Part shown: positions 19,741-30,525 of the stretch, one piece after another | How the letters are laid out: each line of letters starts with the position of its first letter | Numbering within the stretch: the stretch's first letter is position 1 | Source of the DNA: Psychrobacter sp. LV10R520-6 | GTDB taxonomy: Bacteria > Pseudomonadota > Gammaproteobacteria > Pseudomonadales > Moraxellaceae | Reading direction: 5' to 3' | Length of the DNA stretch: 64,000 nt | Assembly (NCBI RefSeq): GCF_900182925.1 | Contig: NZ_LT900024.1 | Location: 434,001 to 498,000 of the forward strand | Made by a program: the position numbers and the translations under genes | Notes under the pieces: model-generated | The model's input: only the letters and a program-made list of their open reading frames with translations | What the model was told of the DNA's origin: nothing | Database searches by the model: none

Positions 19741-19818
19741 GACCTCTTGCGTAAGTCATCGCCAGCTCTTATAACGCCGTTAGCGAAAGTCAATGAAATG
19801 GTACTTTTGCAAGAGGTC
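19741..19818. mobile_element. Very short MITE-like element
   Basis: GACCTCTTGC (19741-19750) and GCAAGAGGTC (19809-19818) are perfect inverted ends of a 78-base element flanked by TA. The match continues imperfectly inward (GTAAGTCAT against AAAAGTACCAT). The ends resemble those of IS5-group elements. It sits 160 bases before the folD start and could affect folD expression. Confidence 0.65.
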
Positions 19819-19978
19819 TATTGTAGGAAGCAGTCAAGTTTTAGCACGTGCTAGGATTTTTGAGCTTAGGCAGGTACAATACTAGGCTTAATTAAACGCT
19901 CTTAAGGATAAGACAGGCATGCAAAGTATTTGCGCGCGCTGTCTTTATTTTTTTATCGCATCCTCTATTGGAGTCATC

Positions 19979-20884
19979 ATGTCAACTGCTAAAGAGTCGT
20001 CAACTGCCCAAGGGTCCGCTACCGTTTTAGACGGCAAAGCACTTGCTACACAAATAGAAAAGCAACTAAGCACACGCGTAGACGCTATCAAGGATAAAAC
20101 GGGACGTACACCGATCTTAGCGACGATACTGGTCGGTGAGGATCCAGCCTCTGCGACTTATGTCCGGATGAAAGGTAATGCCTGTAAGCGGGTTGGCATG
20201 AATTCTATTAAGGTAGAGATGTCGCATAGTACGACCACAGAGCAGCTTATTGCTAAGATAAACGAGCTTAATGATAATCCTGATGTTCACGGTATTTTGC
20301 TTCAGCATCCGGTACCTGATCACGTTGATGAGCGTGCTTGTTTTGAGCAGATTGATCTGGCAAAAGACGTTGATGGTGTGACTTGCCTAGGTTTTGGGCG
20401 TATGAGCATGCAAGAGTCCGCCTTTGGGTCATGTACCCCGCAGGGCATTATGCATCTATTGCGTCATTATAATATCGAGCTTGCGGGTAAAGAGGCGGTA
20501 GTGGTAGGCCGTAGCCCCATCTTAGGTAAGCCGATGGCGATGATGCTATTGAACTCAAACTGTACCGTGACCATTTGCCATTCAAAAACTCAAGATTTGG
20601 CCGCTCATGTTAAACGTGCTGATATTATCGTTGGCGCAGTAGGCGTGCCTGAGCTGATTAAAGCCGACTGGATTAAAGCGGGGGCTATCGTTATTGATGC
20701 TGGCTTCCATCCGACTGATAACGGTGGTGTGGGTGATATTGAAATGCGAGGTGTAAAAGATATTGCTCATGCCTATACACCAGTACCAGGCGGGGTGGGG
20801 CCAATGACCATTAATACCCTTATCCGTCAAACGGTCACTACCGCTGAAAAATCAGCCGGTCTCGATGTCAGTATGATCGACTAA
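19979..20884 (+). CDS. folD: Bifunctional methylenetetrahydrofolate dehydrogenase/cyclohydrolase FolD
   Basis: Interconverts 5,10-methylene- and 10-formyl-tetrahydrofolate using NADP. 301 residues from the ATG at 19979, which has GGAG eight bases upstream; the longer frame from 19919 adds a hydrophobic 20-residue lead that the family lacks. Seen: [40 protein letters not shown] (catalytic Tyr and Lys), [35 protein letters not shown] (Rossmann), [14 protein letters not shown]. The stop overlaps the next start (TAATG), so the two genes are translationally coupled. Confidence 0.96.
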   Translation: MSTAKESSTAQGSATVLDGKALATQIEKQLSTRVDAIKDKTGRTPILATILVGEDPASATYVRMKGNACKRVGMNSIKVEMSHSTTTEQLIAKINELNDNPDVHGILLQHPVPDHVDERACFEQIDLAKDVDGVTCLGFGRMSMQESAFGSCTPQGIMHLLRHYNIELAGKEAVVVGRSPILGKPMAMMLLNSNCTVTICHSKTQDLAAHVKRADIIVGAVGVPELIKADWIKAGAIVIDAGFHPTDNGGVGDIEMRGVKDIAHAYTPVPGGVGPMTINTLIRQTVTTAEKSAGLDVSMID

Positions 20885-21507
20885 TGAGTCACTCATCCGA
20901 CCCGCAATTGCCATTAGATAAAAATCAGGAGCCTGAAGCTACACAGCCTCAGGCTGAATCGACCACGCCCAAGTTGATAGGTTCTAAAATGGCTAAAAAA
21001 AACGTAGGTATTCACGAGCGACTACAACATATCGGCAGAGAGTTTGTCGATATCTGTCACTACATCATTTTATTTTTAATCAGTGTGGTGGTGGTCTGGA
21101 CCGCGGGTAAAGAGTTTGTTGGGATTGTCCAAAAAGGCTCAGCAGACTTAAAAGATATTTTAATGTTATTTATTTATCTTGAACTGCTAGCGATGATTGG
21201 CATTTATTTCAAGACCCATCGTCTGCCGGTACAGTTTTTGATATTTATCGCCATTACGGCCTTGTCACGACATTTGGTAGTCGATGTGCAGGCGGTATCA
21301 GACTACTTTCATCTGTGGTTACTGGCGACGATTTCTGTGGCTATTATGGCACTGAGCGCCTCTATTGTGGTGCTCACTTGGACAGCAAGAACGTTTGGTC
21401 GTCCAGAAGACAATCTAGACAGTCAGCATGCAGAATACCGTATCAAATCGCTTCTTCCTGATAACGCTGAGGCACCTGATAATAGTACGAAACATCGTCG
21501 TGAGTGA
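20884..21507 (+). CDS. PsiE family (phosphate-starvation-inducible) membrane protein
   Basis: 207 residues. A polar N-terminal tail (about 55 residues, Gln/Pro/Ser-rich) is followed by four hydrophobic helices: HYIILFLISVVVVWTAG, ILMLFIYLELLAMIGIYF, LPVQFLIFIAITALSRHLVVDV and LWLLATISVAIMALSASIVVLTW. The LELLAMIGIYF and ITALSRHLVV segments fit the PsiE-like family, whose biochemical function is unknown. Overlaps folD by one base. Ends before a strong bidirectional terminator. Confidence 0.8.
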   Translation: MSHSSDPQLPLDKNQEPEATQPQAESTTPKLIGSKMAKKNVGIHERLQHIGREFVDICHYIILFLISVVVVWTAGKEFVGIVQKGSADLKDILMLFIYLELLAMIGIYFKTHRLPVQFLIFIAITALSRHLVVDVQAVSDYFHLWLLATISVAIMALSASIVVLTWTARTFGRPEDNLDSQHAEYRIKSLLPDNAEAPDNSTKHRRE

Positions 21508-21557
21508 CGATTGAAGCTTGTAATGTGGCAAAATAAAAAAGTGGCACGACCAAAAAT

Positions 21558-21598
21558 GCACAAAAAAATAGCTAACGATGGTAGCTCTTTTTTTGTGC
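21558..21598. terminator. Bidirectional terminator between psiE-like gene and corA
   Basis: 41-base hairpin GCACAAAAAAA-T-AGCTA ... TAGCT-C-TTTTTTTGTGC with a 7-base loop, between convergent genes. Confidence 0.88.
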
Positions 21599-21651
21599 TA
21601 AATTATACGCTGTTTGGTTGTTAGTTGAACCCTATATTAATTAATAGACAC

Positions 21652-22845
21652 TTATAACCAGCCCAGTCTTTTAAAGTTATAGTATAGATAACTACATAAT
21701 GAGCCGATAAATAACATAATAATAAGATACGAAAACTTCCAGTGCAGCTCAGGCATAAAGTCAAAGTTCATACCATAAATACCCGCTATCGCTGTCGGCA
21801 CAGCTAATATACCGGCCCAGGCAGCAAGCTTACGTACCACCTCGTTTTGTCCCATAGTAACCATAGCTAAGTAAGTGTTCATCACCACACTGAGCATCTC
21901 ATTGAGGCCATTAATCGCATCTAAAGAGTGCAATAGATGGTCGTTAACGTCACGGAAATAGGGTTTGGCTGCTTGGGAAAATGGAGAAACCAAATCACTT
22001 TTTTTATGATTGATAAAAAAGCTACAGATATCTTGAACAGGCAAAATAACCGCTCGCATATGTACCAGTTGTGATTTTAACTCGTACAGATTTTTGAGGG
22101 TGCTTTTATTAAATTCATAGGTAAAAATATGGCGCTCTTGCTCCCGTAAATAGCTGCCTAAGCGATCGGTGATCGGCATATAGTTATCGACTATAAAGTC
22201 GAGAGTAGCGTGCAAGACAAAAATAGGCCCCATCCGTAGCTTTTCAGGGCGACGGTGACAATGCTCGCGTACTGGTGCGTAAGAATTTGAAGGGCCGTTA
22301 CGAATGGTAATCAGATAGTTTTTACCCATAAATATCGCTGTCGTACCATAGCGGATAACATTATTTTCCAGTTTTGCGGTACGTAGCACCACGAATATCG
22401 TATCGTTATCATAGTTTTCGACTTTAGCACGCTGATGATCAGCGAACGTATCTTCAATCGCCAGCTCATGTAAGTCGAATGCATTTTGTACCTTGGCGAT
22501 AGTTTGCAGACTGGGATCATATAGCCCAAGCCAGATAAACTGACCACTATTAGTCAGCGCCTTACTGACGTCGCTCAGCGCCACTTGATCGAGCTGCTCG
22601 CCCGTTTTACGTGAATAGGCATAGCAGTTGACGACTTCATCAGCGCTGGAAGAATCAATATCTTCATAGCGCTCAGAGTCTGGGTCATAGACCGTCATGG
22701 TCTCAATCGTACCTTCTGGCGTCGCATCTGCATCACCATAAATATAACTGTCATAATCGGCCATATCTGAGTAAATACGGTTGATATTAGAGTCAGGTGT
22801 AATACGAGTTGTGGTTTTGACCAACTGGTCGTCATCGTGATTCAT
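21652..22845 (-). CDS. corA: CorA family magnesium/cobalt transporter
   Basis: Pentameric inner-membrane channel for Mg2+ (also Co2+, Ni2+). 397 residues. Seen: a long cytoplasmic N-domain with FIWLGLYDPS, ATLDFIVDNYMPI, and near the C-terminus the signature YGMNFDFMPEL between two helices (LAAWAGILAVPTAIAGI and YLIIMLFIGSLCSYLYY), ending in the basic FKRLGWL. The family is usually about 320 residues; the extra length is an acidic N-terminal segment of about 70 residues. A strong AAGGAGG lies just upstream of the ATG at 22845. Confidence 0.94.
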   Translation of the reverse strand: MNHDDDQLVKTTTRITPDSNINRIYSDMADYDSYIYGDADATPEGTIETMTVYDPDSERYEDIDSSSADEVVNCYAYSRKTGEQLDQVALSDVSKALTNSGQFIWLGLYDPSLQTIAKVQNAFDLHELAIEDTFADHQRAKVENYDNDTIFVVLRTAKLENNVIRYGTTAIFMGKNYLITIRNGPSNSYAPVREHCHRRPEKLRMGPIFVLHATLDFIVDNYMPITDRLGSYLREQERHIFTYEFNKSTLKNLYELKSQLVHMRAVILPVQDICSFFINHKKSDLVSPFSQAAKPYFRDVNDHLLHSLDAINGLNEMLSVVMNTYLAMVTMGQNEVVRKLAAWAGILAVPTAIAGIYGMNFDFMPELHWKFSYLIIMLFIGSLCSYLYYNFKRLGWL

Positions 22846-23053
22846 ACCCCCTCCTTTATTACGATTATGAAAGCCTAGTATGATTATAGGAACTCAGTAC
22901 AATTAGCAAAAACCAGTCACAACAATTAGTAATAAAAAATAGGTAATAAGAACTTGGTTGCTAAACTTTGTTACTAAATTACCTACTATTAATTACTAAT
23001 AAGCGTCTAAGACTATTCTAGCTCAGGTTTATCCCTAGAGGTTTAACTAGGAT

Positions 23054-23443
23054 TTATATGGCATAGCGTTTTAGAGTCTCAATATCGACTAGAGCTAATA
23101 AGCTTTCGTGACAGCCTTCCAGTTTTAATTGTGGCGCAATATCGAAGTCTAGTGCTTCAACCCAACGCAGGGCGCAGATGCACCAATAGTCGCCAGGCTT
23201 CAAGCCGGCAAAGTTATATTCAGGTAGTGGGGTAGTAAGGTCATTACCGCGACTTGATGAAAAGTTTAAAAACTCACTGGTCATCTTGGCACAGACGGTA
23301 TGCTGACCGACATCATGATTGCCTGTATGACAGAAGCCGTTACGATAATAGCCGGTGATAGGATCAAAGCAGCAGCTGGCGAGGGCAGTGCCCAGCACGT
23401 TAGTTTGGTTGATAGCTGGATTGGGATGGTAGTCAGATGACAT
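23054..23443 (-). CDS. DUF2237 family protein
   Basis: 129 residues from the ATG at 23443, which has GGAG seven bases upstream (a longer frame adds 14 hydrophobic residues without support). Seen: NVLGTALASCCFDPITGYYRNGFC, DVGQHTVCAKMTSEFL, SSRGNDLTTPLPEY and GLKPGDYWCICALRW, which together are the DUF2237 pattern. Four conserved Cys suggest metal binding or disulfides, but function is unknown. Confidence 0.88.
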   Translation of the reverse strand: MSSDYHPNPAINQTNVLGTALASCCFDPITGYYRNGFCHTGNHDVGQHTVCAKMTSEFLNFSSSRGNDLTTPLPEYNFAGLKPGDYWCICALRWVEALDFDIAPQLKLEGCHESLLALVDIETLKRYAI

Positions 23444-23854
23444 AAGGTCTCCGAGGTAAATGATTTTTGAAAGTGATAAAAGCAAGAGTGATAAAAATAT
23501 GGGCTAGTGTAGCATGAGTCTAGCAGGTTGTTGTCACTCAAATAGTGCTAGCATCAGCATCTATAAGCCTATACAGAATTAATATAAAATATAAACTATG
23601 AATAATAGATCGATGTTGCTAACTACTGATGTTTCTGATTATTAATCTCCCTAATGACTAAGCATATATTACCTAAAGATTAGGGCTAATTGTGACTAGG
23701 CGAAACTTGGTGGCTATGCTAAACTTAAGCGTAAAGTGCCTTTATCATTTATCGCATTAATGTAGTCGTTTTATCATTCCAGTTTATACTCATACCTTTC
23801 GGCATTACCTAGCTTGTTTGTGATAATTAGGCCTAGGATGTTGTGTGCTAAAAA

Positions 23855-23884
23855 TACAAAGTGCCTCTTTACAAAGTGCCTCTT
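23855..23884. repeat. Tandem duplication of 15 bp
   Basis: TACAAAGTGCCTCTT occurs twice in direct succession, 31 bases before the IS1-family element. The surrounding gap (23444-23906) holds no gene and no other structure I can support. Confidence 0.8.
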
Positions 23885-23906
23885 ATTGATTTGATGATAA
23901 ACATAA

Positions 23907-23914
23907 CTTTATAA
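23907..23914. repeat. Left copy of the 8-bp target-site duplication
   Basis: CTTTATAA immediately left of the IS end; repeated exactly at 24719-24726. IS1-family elements typically generate 8-9 bp duplications. Confidence 0.93.
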
Positions 23915-24718
23915 GGTGGTGTTTCAAAAAGTATGCTGGCATTAGACATAACCATAATTGATATAAAAGAACACCATATTGAACGTCTTAAAATGATTAT
24001 CAAGTTTCTTAGAAAAAGCACAAGTCTTTCTAACTGCTCGCCTCAATCGGTGTCTTAAACGGCAATTATTACCTTCTATGCCAACAGTATATCTTTTACC
24101 AATCTGCTTAGGGTCTGCCTTGAAGGCGGTTTTAAAGCTATCCCAGTTGTCCATGCTGATTGAACCATAGCTCACCTTAAGTTTCTTAAGACGAGCTCGA
24201 AGCGCTCTGGCCGTGGCTAAATCACGTTTACCCCAAACATGGGCAACAATCTCACCAGTATCACGGTCATAGGCGTAGATTAACCATACCTTCTGCTTCT
24301 TGCAACGTACGTATGTCCAGAACTCATCAACTTCTAAACGCGAGTAGTAATGCTGCTTTGGTGAGATCTTATAGATCGATGAGCCTATGGTGCTTAGTAT
24401 CTTGCCAATGCTGACAGAGGTGATAGTGGCAATGTCTCTAACACTACAGCCTCGTACTATCATCAGTCGTATCTTATGCTCTATTTTAGAGTGGCAACCC
24501 TGATAGGTAATGGCGTGGTCGCCAATGAATTGACGTTTACAGTCTTTGCATTGGTAGTTTTGCTTACCATAGCTTTTTATACCGTTTTTCTTTAGACTAG
24601 GACTGTGGCAGTCGGGGCAATTAATCTCTATTTGTGTCTTCATAACCTCAAATATAGCATCTTTGCTTTGACTGGCACCCCTCCTTTATTTACTCAGCAT
24701 ACTTTTTGATACACCACC
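23915..24718 (-). mobile_element. Complete IS1-family insertion sequence (804 bp)
   Basis: Bounded by 24-bp inverted repeats with one mismatch (left end GGTGGTGTTTCAAAAAG..., right end complement GGTGGTGTATCAAAAAG...) and by an exact 8-bp target duplication CTTTATAA. It carries one intact transposase frame on the minus strand. The intact frame, near-perfect ends and exact duplication suggest a recent insertion. Confidence 0.96.
23942..24643 (-). CDS. IS1-family transposase (single-frame type)
   Basis: 233 residues. N-terminal zinc finger CPDC...CKDC (residues 9-36, IS1 InsA-like) followed by a helix-turn-helix, then the DDE-type catalytic half with LEVDEFWTYV, SISMDNWDSF and the IS1 signature KRYTVGIEGNNCRLRHRLRRAVRKTCAFSK. 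Classical IS1 makes InsAB' by frameshifting; here both halves are in one uninterrupted frame, as in several IS1-family members. Confidence 0.95.
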   Translation of the reverse strand: MKTQIEINCPDCHSPSLKKNGIKSYGKQNYQCKDCKRQFIGDHAITYQGCHSKIEHKIRLMIVRGCSVRDIATITSVSIGKILSTIGSSIYKISPKQHYYSRLEVDEFWTYVRCKKQKVWLIYAYDRDTGEIVAHVWGKRDLATARALRARLKKLKVSYGSISMDNWDSFKTAFKADPKQIGKRYTVGIEGNNCRLRHRLRRAVRKTCAFSKKLDNHFKTFNMVFFYINYGYV

Positions 24719-24726
24719 CTTTATAA
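24719..24726. repeat. Right copy of the 8-bp target-site duplication
   Basis: CTTTATAA immediately right of the IS end, matching 23907-23914. Confidence 0.93.
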
Positions 24727-24769
24727 TACCGCGTTTTTTGGTAAGCGATACGCCAAACAAGGATTTATT

Positions 24770-26089
24770 GTGTCTGTCAGTTCTGATTCAGCTAACCCCG
24801 TCCTGTTAAGCTCTACAAATAAAGCCGCTGCTACTATGGCTAGTGGGCATCCTGATAATAGCCCTGTACCCAATCGTCTGTCCTATCTGAGCAGTTTTGC
24901 CGCCGAAGTTGCCAATAGTTGGTTGCTGCCTGATGGCGTAGCTGATGTGTTGTTTGACGATGCTCAAAAGCAAGAAGTGCTACGCCATGAGCTCACTCAG
25001 CAGCTTATCACCTATGGTTATCAGCTGGTTTGTCCACCAATGATTGAATTCACTGAGTCACTATTAAGCGATGCTTCAGAAGATCTAAAGCGGCAAACCT
25101 TTAAGATTATCGATCAGCTCACAGGTCGTCTGATGGGTGTACGCGCTGATATCACGCCGCAGATTTTACGCATTGATGCGCATCACGGGGGCACGGGAAT
25201 TGCCCGTTATTGCTATGCTGGCGATGTCATTCATACCTTACCCTCCGGTTTATTTGGGTCACGGACGCCACTGCAATTGGGCGCTGAGATATTTGGTTGC
25301 GCCGAGCTTAGTGCCGATATAGAGCTGACAGATGTGTTATTTGCGATGATAGATAGCCTGAATATGAGCGCCGCGATACACGTAGATTTAGGTCACGTTG
25401 CGATATTTAAACGCTTAGCCGTATTAGCCCAGCTGTCTGATATTGACACTGAGCAACTAATGCACCTATATGCCAATAAGAATTTGCCAGAGCTAAAGCG
25501 CGTCAGTCAAGCCTTGCCCATGGGTGAAGACTTTTATGTCTTAGCGCACTTTGGCCATGATATGGCGCAGCTATTGTCGAAGCTGTCAGCCACCGCGCAG
25601 AAAGACTCGCATATTGCTGAGGCGGTCGATGAATTACAACGTTTAAAAATGCATTTGCAAAACCAATGGCAGTGCCAGGTGAGTATCGATGTCACGGAAC
25701 TGTCGGGCTATCACTACCACACCGGCATTGTGTTCAATGGCTATATTAACAATGAGACCCAGCCACTAGTACGTGGTGGACGCTTTGATGGATTGCAGAG
25801 CGATAGCAAACAGTCACGTGCGGCGACAGGTTTTAGTATGGACGTCAGTCGCTTGCTGGCCCATATCCAACTTGATCAACCGACGGTTGTAGTCGTTGAT
25901 TATACGGCTATCAAGAGTGCTGCGGATAATGCAGACAGTACACAGATGCAGGCATTACAGCAGCAGGTGGATAGTTTACGCCAGCAAGGGTATCGCGTGA
26001 CCATGCCACTAGATGCTCATGATTGCCCGGTAGGTGTCACGCATCGTTTAAGCATGCTTGATAACCTATGGCAGTTACAAACCGTCTAG
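24770..26089 (+). CDS. hisZ: ATP phosphoribosyltransferase regulatory subunit HisZ
   Basis: HisRS-like subunit that combines with short-form HisG in the first step of histidine synthesis; it lacks tRNA charging. 439 residues, somewhat longer than the usual 390 because of a Ser/Ala-rich N-terminal 35 residues. Seen: WLLPDGVADVLFDDAQKQEVLR, YGYQLVCPPMIEFTESLL, MGVRADITPQILRID (motif 2 region), ELSGYHYHTGIVFNGYI and PLVRGGRFDGL. Starts with GTG at 24770, AAGGA seven bases upstream. purA follows, as in many gammaproteobacteria. Its promoter seems to be split by the adjacent IS. Confidence 0.93.
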   Translation: MSVSSDSANPVLLSSTNKAAATMASGHPDNSPVPNRLSYLSSFAAEVANSWLLPDGVADVLFDDAQKQEVLRHELTQQLITYGYQLVCPPMIEFTESLLSDASEDLKRQTFKIIDQLTGRLMGVRADITPQILRIDAHHGGTGIARYCYAGDVIHTLPSGLFGSRTPLQLGAEIFGCAELSADIELTDVLFAMIDSLNMSAAIHVDLGHVAIFKRLAVLAQLSDIDTEQLMHLYANKNLPELKRVSQALPMGEDFYVLAHFGHDMAQLLSKLSATAQKDSHIAEAVDELQRLKMHLQNQWQCQVSIDVTELSGYHYHTGIVFNGYINNETQPLVRGGRFDGLQSDSKQSRAATGFSMDVSRLLAHIQLDQPTVVVVDYTAIKSAADNADSTQMQALQQQVDSLRQQGYRVTMPLDAHDCPVGVTHRLSMLDNLWQLQTV

Positions 26090-26322
26090 CCTGAATTCAC
26101 CATAAATAAATAGCTCAAATACATATTAGTTAAAAAGCAGTATTACTACTTATTAGCTTAATTTTTTAAATTGTTATTATATAGCCAAGCTAAAATAATA
26201 CGCGTATAAGGAAACCAAGGGCAGGCTATATCTAGACTATTAAAATAGGTATGGCAAACAAGGTTGACGATGTAGTCGTTTTATAGTGGTCAGATGGTAC
26301 ACACCTCAATACATTATTGTAA

Positions 26323-27621
<1,299 letters not shown>

Positions 27622-27664
27622 TTAAAATAAGCAGTCACTATTAGACTGAAATTGTTTGATGATA

Positions 27665-27697
27665 AAGCCCCAGTTCATGCATTGTGCTGGGGTTTTT
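27665..27697 (+). terminator. Terminator of purA
   Basis: GCCCCAG pairs with CTGGGG around a 13-base loop and is followed by T5. Confidence 0.88.
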
Positions 27698-28180
27698 GTT
27701 TGCGCCACACTTTATAGGTGGGTTTTTAGTAGGCTTTATGAGAATACAGTTAATCCAATTTAAAAACGACACAATGCGAATGGGTTGCTGGAATGAATTT
27801 TTTGCAGCATCGAAACACGCTTGTTAACAGCACGCCAGAAAAATTTATACCAGTAGCACGTTGCTACAAGGGTATTCCTTTTATTTTGAATCGACTATTT
27901 TTGAATCGACTATATAGGAAGGCAAGGTTATAGAAAAACAATGTTAATAATTAAGGTTAATAATTAATGAACGCTAAGTTTACGTTTAAGTAAGCTATGA
28001 TTATAAATTGCCCCTATCATTTATAGTATCAATCATTATAATAGGCAGCAATCACACGCTGACCGTTATGTGTCCACATTGGGATGCATAAGTCCGTCAA
28101 ATTAGCGTGCTGATCAAAGAACATATAAATTATTTATCATTTCATTCTTTATCTAACTTATTATTTATTAGGAGCTTTTC
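27698..28180. other. Intergenic region purA-ndk with a tandem short repeat
   Basis: No gene seen. TTTTGAATCGACTA is repeated twice in tandem at 27884-27912; related ATCGACTA strings occur in two other gaps (2520-2529 and 19604-19612). GGAG at 28171 serves ndk. Confidence 0.5.
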
Positions 28181-28612
28181 ATGGCTAACGAACGTACGCT
28201 ATCTATCATCAAACCTGACGCTGTCGCTGGCAATCACATCGGCGCTATCTACGACCGTTTTGAACAAGCCGGTCTAAAAATTGTTGCCGCTAAAATGCAA
28301 CAACTAGATGACGAAAAAGCGGGTGGCTTCTACGCTGAGCATAAAGAACGTCCATTTTATAACGACCTAAAATCTTTTATGACCTCAGGTCCAGTATTGG
28401 TCTCAGTACTAGAAGGCGAAAACGCTATCGCTAAGCATCGCGAAATCATGGGCGCTACTAACCCAAAAGACGCTGATAAAGGCACCATCCGTGCTGACTT
28501 TGCTAGCAGCATCGATGAAAACGCAGTTCATGGTTCAGATTCAGCCGAATCAGCTCAGCGTGAAATTAGCTACTTCTTCAATGATGATGAAGTTTGTGCT
28601 CGTACGCGTTAA
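28181..28612 (+). CDS. ndk: Nucleoside diphosphate kinase
   Basis: Transfers gamma-phosphate between nucleoside tri- and diphosphates through a phosphohistidine. 143 residues, standard. Seen: [47 protein letters not shown] and the active-site [12 protein letters not shown]. Strong ribosome binding site (TAGGAGC). Monocistronic by spacing. Confidence 0.98.
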   Translation: MANERTLSIIKPDAVAGNHIGAIYDRFEQAGLKIVAAKMQQLDDEKAGGFYAEHKERPFYNDLKSFMTSGPVLVSVLEGENAIAKHREIMGATNPKDADKGTIRADFASSIDENAVHGSDSAESAQREISYFFNDDEVCARTR

Positions 28613-28707
28613 TAGCTATTAGTAGCGATAGTTATAATTAGCCATCATTGTTAATCTATAAGCATTAACAGAGATTGCTATGAATGATTGTAGATCAATA
28701 GTGTCGC

Positions 28708-28742
28708 AAAACGGCTTATACTCAATAGGGTATAGGCCGTTT
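28708..28742 (+). terminator. Hairpin downstream of ndk, possible terminator
   Basis: AAACGGC-TTATAC and GTATAGGCCGTTT form a 12-13 bp stem with one bulge, but the T-run after it is short (TTCACC). Could also be an RNA-stability hairpin. The rest of 28613-29029 is featureless. Confidence 0.5.
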
Positions 28743-29029
28743 CACCTATCATAAATCTCACAAATAAGTCTGTTTTTTATTGAAATTTACCTTAATGCCC
28801 TTCATGATAAGTAAATAGTATATTTTTTATCAATTAATCAGCGTTATCAATCCCTTATCAGCATATTTTCTTATTAAGTATTTTTTCTAAAATGTTTGAT
28901 AGGACTATTTATAAGACTGTTTATAAACGTAGAAGTGACAAAATTTGCGTTGATAACGGATTGCTCATGCACCACTACATTGCCTATTTTATTTTATGCT
29001 AACAAGTTTTACGCCACAGGCCACCTATT

Positions 29030-30274
29030 ATGTCAACAACTGATCAAACACCCACTCAGCCAGTACAAGCGCATACCCCAGCCAAACGCAACAATAGCAT
29101 CAAGCTATTGGATGAGGCGCACGCAAAAACCAATCTATTGGGTATGACGCAAGCGCAACTTGCTGATTACTTTAAAAGTATTGGCGAAAAACCGTTTCGT
29201 GCTACCCAAGTGATTAAGTGGATTTATCAACAAGGCGTCACTGACTTTGAACAGATGACTAATTTAAGCAAAGGCCTGCGGGATAAACTGTCAGCCAATG
29301 CTTGTGTGGCCCCGCCAAAAGTGATTCATCGTCAATATAGTGATGATGGCACGCGTAAATGGGTGTTTGAAGTCACCGGCGGCTCGTTGGTTGAGACGGT
29401 TTTAATTCCGGCAGATGACAGCAAAATAAATGGCCGTAAAACCTTATGTGTTTCATCGCAAGTCGGCTGTGCACTGGACTGTAGCTTTTGTAGTACTGGC
29501 AAACAGGGCTTTGAGCGCGATTTGAGCGCGGCTGAAATTCTTGGGCAATTATGGGTCGCGAACGCTTCGTATATGACCGATGATCAGGACAGTTTGGATG
29601 GCGTTGATCACAGCTTATGGGAAAATAACGTGACCAATGTGGTGATGATGGGTATGGGCGAACCATTATTAAATTATCGTCCGGTAGTCAGCTCGATGGA
29701 GCTGATGCTAAGTGACCATGCGTATGGTTTATCCAAGCGCCGCGTAACTTTGTCAACGTCTGGTGTGGTGCCTAAAATGTATCAGCTGGCACAAGATATC
29801 GATGTGGCTCTGGCCATATCCTTGCATGCGCCCAATGATGAGCTGCGTAATGAGCTAGTGCCGATTAATAAAAAATATCCTCTAGCAGAATTGATTGCCG
29901 CCGCAAAAAACTACGTTCATGATGTCAATCCACGCCATAAAAAGCACGTGACCATTGAATATGTCATGCTCGACGGCATCAATGATCATGATAAACATGC
30001 TCATCAGTTGGTAACGCTATTAGACGGTTTACCCAGTAAGATTAACCTCATTCCGTTTAACCCTTTCCCGCATTCGGGGTATGATAAGTCAAGCAATAAC
30101 CGTCTTCATGCCTTTAGTAATATTCTTAGTGAAGCGGGATTTGTCTGTACCATTCGCCAAACTCGCGGTGATGACATTGATGCTGCCTGCGGTCAATTGG
30201 TTGGACAGGTCGCTGACCGTACCAGACGTTCAGCTGCATGGCAAAAAAGTATTAAAGACCGTGAAGAGGCTTAA
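29030..30274 (+). CDS. rlmN: Dual-specificity 23S rRNA/tRNA adenine C2-methyltransferase RlmN
   Basis: Radical-SAM enzyme that makes 2-methyladenosine in 23S rRNA (A2503) and in tRNA. 414 residues, with a polar N-terminal extension of about 25. Seen: [20 protein letters not shown], the radical-SAM cluster [15 protein letters not shown] (CxxxCxxC), MGMGEPLLN, the [13 protein letters not shown] segment, [14 protein letters not shown], and C-terminal [15 protein letters not shown] with the second catalytic Cys. It heads the rlmN-pilW-rodZ-ispG-hisS-yfgM-bamB-der series typical of gammaproteobacteria. Confidence 0.97.
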   Translation: MSTTDQTPTQPVQAHTPAKRNNSIKLLDEAHAKTNLLGMTQAQLADYFKSIGEKPFRATQVIKWIYQQGVTDFEQMTNLSKGLRDKLSANACVAPPKVIHRQYSDDGTRKWVFEVTGGSLVETVLIPADDSKINGRKTLCVSSQVGCALDCSFCSTGKQGFERDLSAAEILGQLWVANASYMTDDQDSLDGVDHSLWENNVTNVVMMGMGEPLLNYRPVVSSMELMLSDHAYGLSKRRVTLSTSGVVPKMYQLAQDIDVALAISLHAPNDELRNELVPINKKYPLAELIAAAKNYVHDVNPRHKKHVTIEYVMLDGINDHDKHAHQLVTLLDGLPSKINLIPFNPFPHSGYDKSSNNRLHAFSNILSEAGFVCTIRQTRGDDIDAACGQLVGQVADRTRRSAAWQKSIKDREEA

Positions 30275-30525
30275 TCTGATCTTTGAAACAAAAACATTTG
30301 AAATAAAAATATTTAAAACGGAAATATTTAAAACGGAAACTTGATATAAGGGTATTTAAAATAATCTTGGCATAGTCTTTAGCTGTCTTTTATCCCTCTT
30401 GATGGTAATAAAAATGTAGCCATAAAGATTTATAACGACTAAATAGCAACTTAATTGTACTTAGTGGTTCTAAATCTATTAAACTGATGCCTCTTTGATC
30501 CAAAGCACTGAACCACAGTTTTATT

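Larger units (their letters stand above)
23886..24727 (+). promoter_or_regulatory. hisZ promoter apparently split by the IS element
   Basis: Without the element and one copy of its target duplication, TTGATT (23886-23891) would lie 18 bases before TATAAT, a fair sigma-70 promoter for hisZ. The insertion left TATAAT intact on the hisZ side (24722-24727) but moved the -35 about 0.8 kb away. The IS end offers no good replacement -35 at 16-18 bases. Confidence 0.45.

Noticed and set aside
23971..24643. Host gene of unknown function
   Set aside because: IS1 ends, target duplication and transposase motifs identify it as an insertion sequence.
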